64,000 bases of DNA from Clarkia xantiana subsp. parviflora (Eukaryota; Streptophyta; Magnoliopsida; Myrtales; Onagraceae): NCBI GenBank assembly GCA_036873135.1, contig JAPTYO010000008.1, positions 24,095,001 to 24,159,000 of the forward strand, read 5' to 3'. Below are positions 1 to 12,668 of the stretch, piece by piece; the stretch's first letter is position 1; each line of letters begins with the position of its first letter. The position numbers and the translations under genes are program-made. A model generated the notes under the pieces. It saw only the letters and a list, made by a program, of their open reading frames with translations, ran no database searches and was not told the origin of the DNA.

Positions 1-812
1 GACCTTGAAGCAATGTTGAGATAATCAATCGGCACTTGGTATGATGTGATGTAACATGTATAATGGAAAGTCTAGACTCATGTTACACAATCGCTCTCAA
101 TTGGAAATATCACGCTCGACAGAGATCGGCTGATAAATAAAGCGGATCCGCTACCCATAGGGTTAAACGGAGAGCTATTTGGCCAAATTATCTAAGGGGA
201 TGAGTTTAAAGCCCTGGAGAAGATTCCTGAGAAGGAAAACCCAACCTAGTTGACTGGAGATCCCAAGATCTAGGTTCAAAGGGACAACCTAATCACAGGA
301 GTGAGTGAGATCACTGTGGGGGTCAAACTCTCGAACCCATTCCTAGATGTAAACAGTGATAGAGTGGAAAAGGTTAAGTGAAAACTTTAAATGATTCAAG
401 AGAACTCTCAAAACCACGGTGAAACTCTTGACTTAGCAGAGTCGTGATGAATCTGTTGAGATAAAGAATCACCTATGTGAGTGAGAAGATGGGCCGCTTC
501 GAAAGGAATTGTTGGCGCAATTCTTAGAAACGCTCGCAGAACCAGGCAAGATGTCCAAGGCCATAACGGACATCGAGGCGTGAACCGAATAATACTAGGA
601 AGATATCCGTGTGACTTGTATCATCATTTACACCAACGACAGTTAGTTCAAGGACATCGCGTCTACTAACCAGCCAGTAAAGTCGGTATTAGTTCACAAG
701 GGAAGGTTCAAAGGGCAGACCCCATACATATCATATGCAGGTATTAACCGTTGAACTCAAAATATCGAGTCTAGAGCTTACTTAGGTTTCCAATACCATT
801 TATGTGGGGGAT
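1..812 (+). mobile_element. 3' internal tail of a Ty1/copia element
   Basis: This stretch has no long ORF and runs directly into a polypurine tract (GTGGGGGAT, 804-812) followed by an LTR that starts TGTTGGACAA. That order (non-coding tail, polypurine tract, LTR) is the 3' end of an LTR retrotransposon on the plus strand. The rest of the element lies left of the window, so the gag-pol reading frame cannot be seen. The small ORF at 481-669 has no recognisable domain and is not called as a gene. The assignment to copia rests on the general look of the tail and LTR and is an inference. Confidence 0.7.
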
Positions 813-1914
813 TGTTGGACAATTGCTATAATATTGGGCTTGGCCAATAAGCACCTTTACTTGGTGAATGGCATTGAATATGCCGTGGGATTTCAAGTAG
901 TGTTACTTGTCCTACACCGGCTAGTTTTAGCTGTTTCACATAGTATATATATTGCTAAGCATCTTAAAGTGGTAACAACTTACTAGATGGAAGGCTCTCT
1001 CTACACGCGTGTGCGCAGGGGGGTGCAAATCATCGGATCCGAAGCACACCCCGGTAGTCTTGGCTTGTGTGCGTGCCCGTGACGTGCGTACACGATTGTC
1101 GGCCCGAAAGCTTACCTAGTAAACGAAATTTATTTTTTGTTTACTGTCAAAACCGATTTTAGTAAAAAATATTATGTTAATATTGTAAACTGTAGTTACC
1201 TACTTTAGTGATGTCCAGATACGTTGTATAATTTTATTAAGGCAACTGTATAATCAATATACATACCAAAAATTTATACACAGTGTATATTCGGTGTATA
1301 ATTTTTATATGGCCGAAAATATATGCAAAAAATAAATTGTCCAAATTCGGTTTTGAGCAATCCTCACTCTATAGATATGATGGTATTCCTTCATTTTTGA
1401 ACACAAATAAAATCCGAAAATACTCACCAAAATTTCGAAATTTTCCTCCCAAAATTATTGTCTGAAGTTATGCTCTTGCTGCATCCGAAAATCTTGTCTG
1501 CTGTTTCGAAAATTCTGCTCTTGGATTTACTACAGTCAACTGCTCTCAGATTTTTATTCCAGTTCTGTGATTAATTTCAACTTTTTATTTTCCTATCCAG
1601 ATCCCACATTCTCTTTTGAGTTCAGGTATTGTTCGGTTCGGTTGAACGAACTGTATGCACGGTTCGTGTCAACGACACTGTTGTATCCTGGGAGGTGATT
1701 GCCCCTTGTGTTAAACATCGTTGCATAGCTTGAGGATGAGGTGTGACGAAATTTCCTTAAGGAGAGCGTGGTCAGCACGTGCCTCAGTAAAATTCGTTTT
1801 TCCTATTCGATCTACAGATCGCTAATTTCGATTATCTTAACATACATATTACCAGTTAATTGTATGTAGATTGCCGAATAAAAAATTAAACGGACATTTT
1901 TCCTACATATTTCA
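813..1914 (+). repeat. 3' LTR of the copia element at the left edge
   Basis: The LTR begins TGTTGGACAATT immediately after the polypurine tract and is judged to end at TTTCA (1910-1914), giving about 1.1 kb. A TATA-like stretch (AGTATATATATT) lies near 944-955. The block GAAATTTCCTTAAGGAGAGCG (about 1749-1769) resembles the R/U5 part of many plant copia LTRs. The right boundary is inferred only from the CA end, because the matching 5' LTR and the left target duplication are outside the window. Confidence 0.6.
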
Positions 1915-2500
1915 GAGTTACTATTTTACCCCTGTTTTCGACTAACAAAATCATCAAATCGTGAGTATGAAAGCCTGAACATTACATAGCAGGATGAACC
2001 AATAATCGCTACTACAAGCATATTCATTTTGGTTGGAAAAAAAATACATATATATACTACTGCATCTTTAAATCTAGTTAATTAGGATACCTACTATTCT
2101 ATTGTCTTTTTTAAAACTATATATTAATTATATAATCTAACCAAAGAGAAGAAGTGAAACATGCAAATATATTTCCAATTTTGTTTTGGTAGAATTGGTA
2201 AAATAATTATTTGGTTAATGTCACCGTAAAATTATTGTGATATATTACACATATTACATATTAGATTAACTGAAATATAGTAACTGAATAGTGATTGATA
2301 TTATTAATCACCATACCATTTGTATTATAGAGTTATTGATAGTTTCCAATTGAGTCATAGAGTTAAGTTCGATTCCTTATTAGAATTGTCTATTAGGATA
2401 TTTACCTTCATGGACAATCTCTTTATTCGATCATTTGTACTTGTATATATACCATCATGTATTAATACATATGTATCAAGTTTCTAAATTGTTTATGGTA
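1915..2500. other. AT-rich stretch without a recognised feature
   Basis: No ORF, terminal repeat or RNA gene is seen here. It is AT-rich and lies between the copia LTR and the broken gag fragment. It could be host DNA or the leader of the element to which that gag belongs. Confidence 0.4.
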
Positions 2501-2554
2501 TTTAGGCAAGATCCTAAACACAAAATCCACCATATAGTTGTTCAACACTCCACA

Positions 2555-2767
2555 ATGACGAGCAAAGATACCGAGAAAGCAACTCCATAAAAGTTGGCAT
2601 CATCAAACAAACTTGGTTCCGTTTTCACCACCTACATCTTGACTGGAGGGAACTACCACATATGGCTGAGAATAACTCAGAGTGCTTTGAAGGCTAAGAG
2701 CAAGCTTAGTTTTGTGGATAGCACCCTGACGGAACCAAAACCAGGAGAATCCGATGAAGAGCAATGA
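2555..2767 (+). pseudogene. Broken N-terminus of a Ty1/copia gag
   Basis: Translation from the ATG at 2555 gives a short lead, an in-frame TAA after about 11 codons, then a segment with the typical start of plant copia Gag: TYILTGGNYHIWLRITQSAL followed by KAKSKLSF and VDSTLTEPKPG. In intact elements this is the N-terminal part of the Gag_3/UBN2 type domain (first ~60 residues). The frame stops again at 2765, and at 2805 the sequence is cut by the LTR of another copia element. It is therefore the insertion target of the outer copia, and the oldest layer in this stack. Nothing downstream can be tied to the same element. Confidence 0.75.
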
Positions 2768-2804
2768 GAAGTGTTTATTCCATAGTATTTTAATGAGATT
2801 TCAG

Positions 2805-2922
2805 TGTTGGCATTTGGTGAATGGGAAAGATCAACAGTTAAAGTTATTGAGTTAAGTCCATTGGGAATTTTGGGCTAGACCTAAAATCATAATTGACGTG
2901 AGAGACCCAAAATTGGGCCGCC
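2805..2922 (+). repeat. Outer copia 5' LTR, first part
   Basis: This is the first 118 bp of the outer LTR, from TGTTGGCATT to the target site CCGCC (2918-2922). It contains ACCCAAAATTGGGCC, which is also present in the inner LTR (near 3050), so the two copia LTRs are distant relatives. The remainder of this LTR is at 11218-11672. Confidence 0.7.
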
Positions 2923-3499
2923 TGTTAGCATATGGTGACGTGGCGTCGTAATTGGTAGCCCGTTAATGCTAAGGAAATTACCTAAGTTAATTAGGTAATT
3001 GTCACATTAGGGTAATTGGGCCAAACCCTAACCCTAATTGACATGGGAGGCCCAAAATTGGGCATCCCCCCTTAATAGCATAGTTCGGCTGGATTTGTCC
3101 CACATTGGTTGGAGTGGACTTTTGTCCACTCCACCAATCATATATATAGGGGACTCACATAAGGGTTTTATTCATTCATTCAGAATAAGAAGTACCTCCA
3201 TTGAGGAACTTGAGAGAAACCCTCTCACCCCCTTAGTAGTGATTTTCGGTGCACATCTTAGTCCAAGGTTCTGTCCCTGTTGAAGAATCGATCAGAGGCT
3301 TTGTTGTGGAGCTTACACCGCGTAGGACTTCTTCTTACGAAGAACTTGTACGTGGTTCCGACCGGAGGATCGGAACTCCCTCCACGACGTTCTTGGGCAG
3401 GAAAGCTAAAAGGTATGTGTACATTATTCCGTTGCGTAGTTAGATTACTTGCATGTACACGTTTAGCATTCCGTAGTATTACGTCCTCGTAATCCAACA
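2923..3499 (+). repeat. Inner copia 5' LTR
   Basis: Runs from TGTTAGCATATGG to CGTAATCCAACA. A TATA box (ATATATATAGGGGAC) sits at about 3139-3153 and would drive the element transcript. A short inverted repeat, GTCCAC..GTGGAC-like (GGAGTGGACTTTTGTCCACTCC, 3111-3132), lies just upstream of it. The mate is at 10641-11217. Confidence 0.92.
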
Positions 3500-3500
3500 G

Positions 3501-3512
3501 TGGTATCAGAGC
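3501..3512 (+). promoter_or_regulatory. Primer-binding site (initiator Met-tRNA)
   Basis: TGGTATCAGAGC starts two bases after the LTR end. This is the standard plant copia primer site complementary to the 3' end of initiator Met-tRNA, where minus-strand DNA synthesis starts. Confidence 0.92.
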
Positions 3513-4112
3513 ATGGTTAGGAGTTCTTAAATTTTTTATAAACTGATGTTCTTAAGTTTTTGAAAAATCCGAAATTTTCATGTTCATGAACACCATGATT
3601 AATCCGAAATTTTTAAGTAAATTTCACGTGTTTGATCTTTAAAAACTTAAAATTTTCGAAATTTACATGTTTATAGATCAAAACCGACTTTTATGTTCGA
3701 ATTTAAGATTGATGTTCATGATTTTCAAGAACACCATGAGTTTTATCAAGAGCATCTTTTGGATTCATGATCAAATTAGGGTTTGATCTTAAAATTTGAC
3801 AACTTCTCCAATTTACATGTTTGTGCCGAAAACCCTAGGGGTATTCTAGGTAAAAAAAATTAATTTCTTGGACACCAAGTTACCTAGTTCGGCCGAATTT
3901 TTAAAGGATATAGGTTGCCATTTTTAAATTTTATTTACTATATATCTATAAGTTGGAAAATATGGATAGGTTCATAATATAATATTGTAAAATATATTAA
4001 CTATCAATATATATAGTTAAAGATAGCGTTAATATATATTGATAGATTTAGTTGCTATAAAAGATTAAGAAAATATATTGTCTACATATTTTATTCCCTA
4101 AAGATATATTTG

Positions 4113-4157
<45 letters not shown>

Positions 4158-4221
4158 CAATATTTTATGCATATATATCTATTGTTGATTGATTTACATC
4201 TTATAGATAGAATCTTGACAA

Positions 4222-4263
<42 letters not shown>

Positions 4264-5400
4264 CAATATTGGAAATTATTTTAAATAATTAATATTTCTT
4301 GGTGGCTAATTTAAGTTTTTAGTGGACTTTAAAACCCTACTTAGCCCACAAGACATATTTCGGCCGAACCCTAGGGTTTATGGGCCGGTCCAATTGCTAA
4401 ACCGGAACGGATAAAACCGATCCAGATTTTCTTAATCGGGTCGACCTAGTCGGGTCGGGTCGGACTAAGGTAACTAAAATGAACCTAACCTAACCGGTTT
4501 TGAGTGATAAACCGAACCACAATCATATTTTACTGAACCATTTCGGACCAAACCGGAATTTTAAAATCGGACCGACTTGAACAAGATTTTAAATTGGACC
4601 GGACCAGAATTTTTAAATTTCTCGGAAATTTTAAAATGTTCAATAAAATAGGATGTCAAATTTTAAAATCCAAAATGTTTTCGAACTTTAAAATTAAGCC
4701 TAAACAGTGCTCTTAGGGTTTACGTTTTAACACGTTTTTCGGTTAAAACCCTAATACCTAGTTTCGATTATGGGGATGGATCTCGGATATGCATGTTTTT
4801 GGGACTGGATTAAATTAGTGGGGTGAATTGCAATTGTTTACTTTCTGCTACATATATTAGAACTGTCGTCTTGACTCAGTCAAGCTGCTGAATATCAATT
4901 GCGAGCATTGAGCTCTGGGATTTAAATATATGTATTGCACAATAGGATATACATGCTATGCTGATTGAAAGAGCCTAGAATCCATGTCTAGAAATGTCGT
5001 ATGATTGATTGTAAGCATGAGTTGCAAAACAGCCCCTAATATTTTCAAACATTTTTAAAACTGAAAATTCCAGTCGCCAATTATGCATGATTTGTGCGAA
5101 TGTTGCATGTTTTGACACGTATGCTAGGATGTTCAAGGATAGAAAGAATATGATAATTTACTTTACGTAGAATTATATATGCTAGGAACATTAGACGCAT
5201 GACGCGTAAGCATGCTTTGGTTTGTTCGATTTTTATAGCATAATATGGTATTATGCATACGTAAATTATCAGATAATTCCTTTTAAAATTATAAGGGCCT
5301 TGGGAAAGCCAAGATCGGGTATACTTATTTGAAAATTCCCGTTCCGGTAATTTGCAATATAATAACCGTTTTCAAAAGACTGATTTATTAGATTGAACAT
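3513..5400 (+). other. Inner copia leader with two AT microsatellites
   Basis: This long AT-rich, non-coding leader lies between the primer site and the region where gag should be. It holds (AT)n runs at about 4119-4154 and 4226-4261 and segments rich in CCGGNC/TCGG words around 4370-4620. The ORF over the AT runs (4110-4292) is low-complexity and not a gene. The outer copia leader (18749-19590) shares its layout, including an (AT)n run and the phrase GGGCCGGTCCAATT. Confidence 0.6.
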
Positions 5401-8020
5401 GACGGTAGTGTGAACTCTTTCACTGTCCCTCTTCCCTCAGTTTACTGGCGGTCGGTTTGGTCTAGATGACTGAGGGATCACTATTTGTTGTGTTCCATCT
5501 TAATAGATAATTCGATGTTTTCAATTCTGTCAAAATGTTATTGTCTTCCTAGATTTGCATAATCATCAATGTGAGAGTTGGCTCAATTAGTGCGATTCGA
5601 TATTTCTCGCGATCTTGATGTTATTAATTATGATGAGTAAAATTGGAGTGTGTGTTGAACTCTCCACTACGATTCCGAAAAGTGGAGAGGACAACTACGG
5701 ATGAATATAGTAATCTGTATGATTTTGACAATGAGAAATGAATCTGATAATTTATTTCCCCAAGAATTGGAGTAGGTTCTTTGATGATCTAAACGCATGT
5801 ATGGTGATACATTCGACCTTGGTAAAAAGGGGTTGATGAAGACTTCAATTGAAACTAGACGATGTTATAGCTTAGCATTCCTTCGCATCCGCCTCGGTGG
5901 AAGCAAGGATGCAAACGCTAGAAATGTTTCGGTTGAATGAAATGGTCTTCTCTCTTTTCATGAATGTCGGCGTAAAACCCGCTTCAAATCTTCAGGATGA
6001 AAGGTCAACATGGAAATGATGTATATGGTTTTCTGATATTGACATGACTCAATAACCTTGAGCCTAATCATGTACAGTAACCACAACAGTGAAAGGGAAA
6101 CCTTATCTGCTCACGATAGTGAGTTCGAAAAAAGTGAACCATGATCCGCATAGCAAGAACAGAAATGGAACGAATAAGTCCTACACGATAATCTAGTGGG
6201 TTAAACCCCGTTGATAAAGTGCGTCTTACGCCTCGTAGGTCATGTGTATGAAGCTGTAAAATGTTTTATACGGACACAAATCATTTGAAGTGATTCACTC
6301 GTGAATTTACTCAGACGAGATGTTTAACATGACTCAAAGTTCTTGACTATATGCACCAGAATCATGGATCAAATATGCAAACTTCAGATCAAGAACTATA
6401 CCATTGTCATTTATCGTTCCTCGTTCGTTACTAAAATTTTGGTTATTTTGAGATTTGGAGTTATTGAATAAAGTAATCGTTGCTCGATTCGAAGCTCAAT
6501 TTGCTTATCAATTTAACGTCTCGGTTGAACAAGGACGATCCGAAACGAAAATACAAACCTACGGGTTAGGACCAAAATTTCGGCCAGGTAAAAGTGGATG
6601 AATAAAACGAAACGATACACATGCTCCGTCATCTCAGTCAGGACAACTGAACTGAATATACCTATCGATTGCATAGCTAGATCGAAAGATTTAGTAATTC
6701 TTATTTGGTAGTACTCCATTTAAAATGATTATTTGCGTAATAATTAAACATGTTCAAAACCGATTAAATTAAATTTGGAAACGAAACGATTTAAACTGGT
6801 TTTATGCGCCGTACGCGCGTGTTCCTCGAGAGACGGAACACATCGTTTTGAAGTACAAATTTAATAATGAAGCGTTTTAATGAATGAATGCTGGATTTTC
6901 GTTTATAATCCTTTGGAAATAACTCATTGATGACTACTATAGTCAAGATGTATGCTTTAATGCTACTACGATTTAGTAGAACATCAACTATAGCATTTAA
7001 GCGAGAGCTTAAATGCATAGCCCATGAGATGGATAAATCTCTTAATAAACGAAAGGAAGTAGTCAGTAAAATGACACTTCCACTACAAGCCTTTAACGAA
7101 AAGTTTGGCTAAGCAATCATATTATTAAATACTTCGAGAAACATAGTTTAAAATTACATTATGTTAGAACTCACCATTAATTGTTCCTATGGATAAAATT
7201 AAGTTGATTCACATTAATGTAACTCTATGTTCTAATAAAATTGGTTGACACATCACCATAGCTAAAAGGATGGTACGGGTAAAACCTTATCATTAGCAGC
7301 ATTACATTGCGCATTAAACAAGTATTTATTAAGAGTACGGTCTACTCTTAAAAGAATACAAGTTTAAAATTAGCTAAGATTGATGGTATTGTGGTCGAAC
7401 ATGACATATTATAAAGATTTGAGGATAAATTTTCTATGTTTTTCAAAACGAACAGACATAGTGCTGATAGAATCAATGAGTGGTTAACGGAGATTATCAG
7501 GTCCCACTTACTTCGAGTGGGAGAATTGATAAAGAATAAGTGATTGATATGGTATATGATGAATACAAAAGTCTTCATAATAAATCCAGTGAGAGAGCTT
7601 ACTCCCCCTCACATATAATCATCACTAAATACAAATGCGAATCAAGTCGGAACCTGACAATCAAGAACACTGAATTAAAACAACTGCCCATTATTCCTAG
7701 TGGGAGGGAAAAACGACCAACTTGATTCCTGATCCTAGTAATCAAGGAATAATGTTAGGAGGTAAAATTCTGAGACCAAAAGGTCATCCTGAAAAGTTGT
7801 TAATCAGAGTTCAAGCACTGTCATTCTTCCCAGTGGGAGTGATGCTCCGATAAGAAGCATTATTCTGAGTGGGAGTTACAATCAGACTAAAGATTAACGA
7901 GCCTAGACATAGTCAAAGGCAACGGACTTCTCTCGAGAAGTTTTCCATCGAATAAGATGTGTTAAACATCTTAACATTCGTTCTCGAATCAGTGACGATT
8001 CAGCAAAGCAAGGGAAGGAC
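5401..8020 (+). other. Decayed gag-protease-integrase region of inner copia
   Basis: By position this should encode Gag, protease and integrase, but no frame stays open beyond about 75 codons and I could not place a convincing domain. A word resembling AGTGGGAG recurs (about 7514, 7698, 7831, 7869) and matches the GAGTGGGAG before the 3' LTR, so it may mark an old repeat. The small ORFs here (6513-7112, 7348-7725) are not supported as genes. Confidence 0.45.
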
Positions 8021-8029
8021 CTCAAAACG

Positions 8030-8845
8030 AGGGAATGGAGGAAAACAATGGAGGATGAAATATGCCTAAATAAGAACAAATTCGGTTATGGTCCTTAGTT
8101 GATCTGCTAACCGCAGAACTTGAAAGTGAAATTTTAGAATTCACTACTGATGGAAAGATGATTGGTTCAAAACTCAAGTGATTGCGAATGGATATACCCA
8201 AATTCACGAAATGGACTTTGATAAAACATACTCACCAACTGTGCGTTACACCACAGTAAGGGCCATCCTTGCCCTCGTTGCATGTCTCGATCTAGAGCTG
8301 CACCAAAATGGATATTAAGACCACACCTCTCCACATAAACCTGGAGAAAAAGATCTCTATGGAGCAGCCAGAGGGTTTTATTACTCCTGGCGAAAGAACG
8401 TAAAGTTTGCAAACTCCAAAGTTCTATTTATGGTCTTAAAAAGTCGTCTCGGCAATGGTATCGCAGATTCAACGAGGAAATCTTCGGAAACGGATTTGTG
8501 AATCTTCACTAGGATCCTTGCGTATACACTAAGACCTCTGGGTCTAAGTATGTCATCATAACACTATACGTAGATGATATACTCATTGCTGCGAACGACG
8601 TGAGTTTCATGAACAAATCAAAGTCCTGGTTAGCGTCAGCATTTGAGATGAAAGACATGGGAGAGGCCACGTACATCTTATGCATTAAGATTGCCCGAGA
8701 TCGTGCCGCCCAGACATTGTGTCTGTCTCAAGAATCTTATATCAACAAACTGTTGAAAAGATTCAGAATGCTCGATGCTAAACCCGTGGATACGCCGGTT
8801 GTGTTCGGGTGCGCGCTGTCAAAGCGTGATGGACCAAAAAACTAG
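8030..8845 (+). pseudogene. Inner copia reverse transcriptase remnant
   Basis: Translated pieces show copia RT order: a segment like TYSPTVRYTTVRAILAL near 8226-8276, then KTPKFY-like and the catalytic box YVDDILIAAND at 8567-8599, which runs in frame into the open stretch 8600-8845 containing MKDMGEATYILCIKI and the motif SYINKLLKRFRM. RT would copy the element RNA into DNA. Several stops interrupt the first half and the frame ends at 8843-8845, so this copy cannot make a full enzyme. Confidence 0.88.
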
Positions 8846-8899
8846 CAGCAGCGAGAACAGGTGAAGGGGGCAGAGTACCTAAGCATGGTAGGGAGTCTT

Positions 8900-9529
8900 A
8901 TGTACGCCATGCTATGCACTCGACCAGATATCTGGCCTAGTAGCAAGATTCCATTCAAGTCCTAGTTATCAACATCTAAAGGCCGTAAAACGAATTATAA
9001 GGTATCTGAAAGGTACTGCCGACAATGTTCTGTGCTATAAGGGCAAGCAAATAGAATTGACCGGTTATAGTGACGCCGACCATGGTGGCGATCCAGATGA
9101 TCGTAAGTCCACCACAGGAGGAGTTTTCCTTCTTGATAATGCTGCCATATCTTGGGTGAGCAAGAAGCAATCATGTGTCGCGCTTTCCACTATGGAATCA
9201 GAATTCGTTGCCCTTTCTAAAAACGCACAAGAACCGGTCTGGCTGAAAAGGCTTCTTATTGCATTAATTGGCACTGGCAAAGAGAGTAATCCCGTCAAGG
9301 TATACTCCGACAGTCAAGCAGCCATTGCAGCAGTTAAGAATCCAAAGTACCATAGTAGGACCAAACACATTGATGTGAAAAAAATTATGCTAAATCTGTT
9401 CTGGAAGACAACATAATCGCTTTAGAATACTTGTCCACAGATAAAATGGTTGTAGATCCATTAACTAAGCCATTACGTAGAGAGATCTTCGAAAAGCACG
9501 TAAAACTGCTTGGATTACGTAGGGCTTAA
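8900..9529 (+). pseudogene. Inner copia RNase H remnant and end of pol
   Basis: The open stretch from 9057 begins with GYSDADHGGDPDDRKSTTGG, the hallmark start of copia RNase H, followed by SWVSKKQSCVALSTMESEF and a DSQAAIAAVKNPKYHSRTKH-type segment. These carry the usual D, E and D catalytic positions. It is in a different frame from the RT piece, so at least one indel lies between 8845 and 9057, and another breaks the frame near 9416. The conserved end MVVDPLTKPL continues to a stop at 9527-9529, which marks the original end of pol. Confidence 0.88.
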
Positions 9530-10640
9530 GTGAGTAACTTGTATAAGCAATAACATTTTGACATTTGAAATAATATTATTTCGATTGAATAAAAGAATTT
9601 CAAACTGAGTATATGATCTATCGACGTCATAATGAAATATAACATCGGATTTTTCGGTCTATAAACTAAGTCGTAGGAAGAGGTAAAACTCTTCCACCAA
9701 AATTATGTCGAATGTGAACCATGCCTCGTCACACAGGCACGGTCATCTTGCAAGGAGAGGGGGACCTCTATTCCAACAAGATTGGCTAAGAACCAGGGAG
9801 ATAAACCTGGTTAAACGAAACGATAACCTTGTCACGCTTAATGCATGACTTAATCTTCGTTTTGTACATCGCCGTGTTGGACCCAGTCCATCATTAAAAT
9901 CACATTCAGGGCCAGATGAAAAATTCTGCGATAGCATGATTGACATATCCCAATCCTTGCTAATCCAGGTGAGCTATCGACGCGTGCTTCATACTGCGCG
10001 TGTCATGTTCGACCACGGGGTCATGCTCGGTTGTGCTAGCTAGAATCCTAGTGATTCAAAGGGCGCATACTTCTTCACCTTGAGCGTGTGATTGATCCCG
10101 AATGTCTTATGAAGAGGCATCCAACGTATCCTCACGGACTCAGTTATTATACCTAAGGTCTAGCTCAATGTTCGCTTCCCGGCGTACGAGCGTAGAGCCA
10201 AAGAAACGGCCAAGTGACCACGTCTTGGAAACCGGTTGAGTTAGACTAAGGGTATAAGCGATGGGGATGGTCAAGTTCACCTATAATTCACCAACTCTTG
10301 TGTTCACTAGGTGGCCGCCAACCGGATATTAGTTGAAGGTTGACGGATGCCCTGGAAAAGTATTCCTATGTGAAAAATGGGCATGGAGAATTATCAGTTG
10401 ACCAAGGATACAGTACATGTTTTAGTTTAACAGGATTGATTTACGAAAGGGAATCAACGTCCTGTGGGCGCTACAATACTCCTAACAGATGAATAGCACG
10501 ATGACCGTCGTATCCGCCGGTCGCACGGCAAACCTCGTATGAACTATTCGGAGACGGAGACAAAGACTGAAGACTGAGATGTTAATACTATTGGATAACT
10601 ATATATTAACAGGCACCCTCCCATTCCGGCGAGTGGGAGC
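9530..10640 (+). other. Inner copia 3' non-coding region and polypurine tract
   Basis: About 1.1 kb without coding signal lies between the pol stop and the 3' LTR. The last bases (GGCGAGTGGGAGC, 10628-10640) are purine-rich and abut the LTR, so they are the likely polypurine tract that primes plus-strand DNA. No extra gene is recognised; the minus ORF 9743-9946 has no family resemblance. Confidence 0.65.
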
Positions 10641-11217
10641 TGTTAGCATATGGTGACGTGGCGCCGTAATTGGTAGCCCGTTAATGCTAAGGAAATTACC
10701 TAAGTTAATTAGGTAATTGTCACATTAGGGTAATTGGGCCAAACCCTAACCCTAATTGACATGGGAGGCCCAAAATTGGGCCTTCCCCCTTAATAGCATA
10801 GTTCGGCCGGATTTGTCCCACATTGGTTGGAGTGGACTTTTGTCCACTCCACCAATCCTATATATAGGGGACTCACCTAAGGGGTTTATTCATTCATTCA
10901 GAATAAGAAGAACCTCCATTGAGAAACTTGAGAGAAACCCTCTCACCCCCTTAGTAGTGATTTTCGGTGCACATCTTAGTCCGAGGTTCTGTCTCCGTTG
11001 AAGAATCGATCAGAGGCTTTGTTGTGGAGCTTACACCGCGTAGGACTTCTTCATACGAAGAACTTGTACGTGGTTCTGACCGGAGGATCAGAACTCCCTC
11101 CACGACGTTCTTGGGCAGGAAAGCTAAAAGGTATGTGTACATTATTCCGCTGCGTAGTTAGATTACTTGTATGTACACGTTTCGCATTCCGTAGTATTAC
11201 GTCCCCGTAATCCAACA
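10641..11217 (+). repeat. Inner copia 3' LTR
   Basis: Same length (577 bp) and ends as the 5' LTR: TGTTAGCATATGG to CGTAATCCAACA. The TATA region reads CCTATATATAGGGG. My by-eye comparison gives roughly 19 substitutions and no net length change. It is followed by CCTCC, the right target-site copy. Confidence 0.92.
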
Positions 11218-11672
11218 CCTCCCCAATCTCCTAGGCCGGCCGAAACTAGTGATGGTTAAGGAGGTGGGATTTATCCCACCTCGTCTATAAATAGGGGTTG
11301 TCAGAGATTTATTAGAAGCTAATCACTCTATTCTCCTAAGTGTTGAGACCAAAAGACATCCATCTCCCTATTCTCTCTAGTTCGACCAAATATCATAGTG
11401 CCTAGGAGGTGCCAAATTGCTTTGAGCCATACACCCCCGAGAACCGTCCCTACTAGGATTCGACAAGAGGCTTTGTTGTGGAGACCATTCCGTGTAGGTG
11501 ATTCCTTAACCATAATCCTTATATAAGTTGTCTGGCGGATCAGAACTCCCCTTGAAGATCTTGGGACTACAGAAGCAATTACTGCTATATGCCTCTATTC
11601 CGCTGTGTAATTATATTACCTGGCATGTACACGTGTTTTATTTCTGTAGTATTTATCCCCCTAAATCCAACA
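11218..11672 (+). repeat. Outer copia 5' LTR, second part
   Basis: This is the remainder of the outer LTR after the inner insertion. It contains a TATA box, TCTATAAATAGGGG, at about 11282-11296, and ends CTAAATCCAACA, the same ending as the inner LTR. Directly after it come AATGG, the start of the primer site, and then the gypsy LTR. Confidence 0.72.
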
Positions 11673-11676
11673 ATGG

Positions 11677-12494
11677 TGTTGGGATCAAAATGACATGGCC
11701 TGAAGCTTCTGGTAATGGACTTCGAAGTTTCGCCTTTGACTGGCTCTTCTAGGTATCTATCTCGACCTCGAGGGGTTCTTAGTTTCCTTTTGAGTGTCTG
11801 GTAGGCGAGAACCCGAAAATGGGTTGGCGATTTGCCTCTGATTCTACTCTGAAGCTTAAGTCATTAATGGAATTTTAGAGAGAATACTGTAAAAATTATC
11901 TTAGATTCAATTAAGTAATGAATGTACTCTCCTATTTATAGGAGATGATTATACCGACTTTATATGACGGTTGTGGTGTTCTGATTGGTGGCCTCGTGGC
12001 GGCGACCGCCTTCTTCTGATTGGTTGAGAAGGGCAGTGAAATGTCAGTAGGTGACAAGCAGGTTGCCACCTCATTATTTCTTAATGTGGAAGGCTACATT
12101 CATCAGGTGACAAGCAGGTTGCCACATCAGCTTTACTTTGAGAGGAAGGTTTCCTTGGTAAAGAAGGTGGCGAGCAGGTTGTCAGCAAGTGCCTCTTCCT
12201 TAGGAGGAAGGGCTTCTCCTGGGGCGGCGAGTGGTTATCAGTTGTCCTTGAGGGGAAGGGTTTCCTCAATAGCGTTTGGTTGCCGACTCGACTCTTACCA
12301 TAAGATGGAGATTTCTTGAGTGGACTTATCACCTTTGTTCGTCGAATTGGCTTTCGACACCTTTTAGCATCACTGTCGACTATTTATCTTTATCTTCTTC
12401 TCTTGATCATAATAGGTCGTCGACATGTCTCTCTGAGGTCTCGACTTCTAATGTTCTCGATACTTCACATGTTACTTCAAATCACATCCTAACA
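11677..12494 (-). repeat. 3' LTR of the minus-strand Tat-type element
   Basis: On the plus strand it runs TGTTGGGATCAAAATG to CACATCCTAACA; in element orientation it begins TGTTAGGATGTG. A TATA box (TATAAATAGGAG, element strand) is at about 11932-11945. On the element strand it is preceded by TCGGGGGCAAG (12495-12505), the polypurine tract. Confidence 0.88.
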
Positions 12495-12506
12495 CTTGCC
12501 CCCGAG
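12495..12506 (-). promoter_or_regulatory. Polypurine tract of the Tat-type element
   Basis: Read on the minus strand this is CTCGGGGGCAAG directly before TGTTAGG. The same GGGGGCAAG followed by TG precedes the 3' LTRs at 45729 and 63521, so all three Tat-type elements share it. Confidence 0.8.
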
Positions 12507-12668
12507 ACATAAGCCATTAATCTTATTTTGATAAAAGGGGGAAGGGATTGTGTCGAGTACCTTCTTATGATGAGAAGCGAATCTTGTCTCTGTCTCCTAT
12601 TGTGGATGGTTCATTTACCTCGTAGGTCAAGAATTTTGATATTGAAATCGTGTTCCTTGGTCCTTGTT

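Larger units (their letters stand above)
2923..11217 (+). mobile_element. Inner Ty1/copia retrotransposon, full length but decayed
   Basis: Two LTRs of exactly 577 bp (2923-3499 and 10641-11217) frame a 7.1-kb interior. A Met-tRNA type primer site follows the 5' LTR, copia-order RT and RNase H remnants lie near the 3' end, and a purine-rich tract precedes the 3' LTR. The flanks CCGCC (2918-2922) and CCTCC (11218-11222) fit a 5-bp target duplication with one change. By eye the LTRs differ at about 19 of 577 positions, so this is a moderately old insertion that is no longer coding-competent. It interrupts the LTR of the outer copia. Confidence 0.9.

Noticed and set aside
4110..4292. 60-codon Ile/Tyr ORF
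   Set aside because: Translation of (AT)n microsatellites.
9743..9946. 67-codon minus ORF in the copia 3' region
   Set aside because: No recognisable family; might have been an extra retroelement gene, but nothing supports it.
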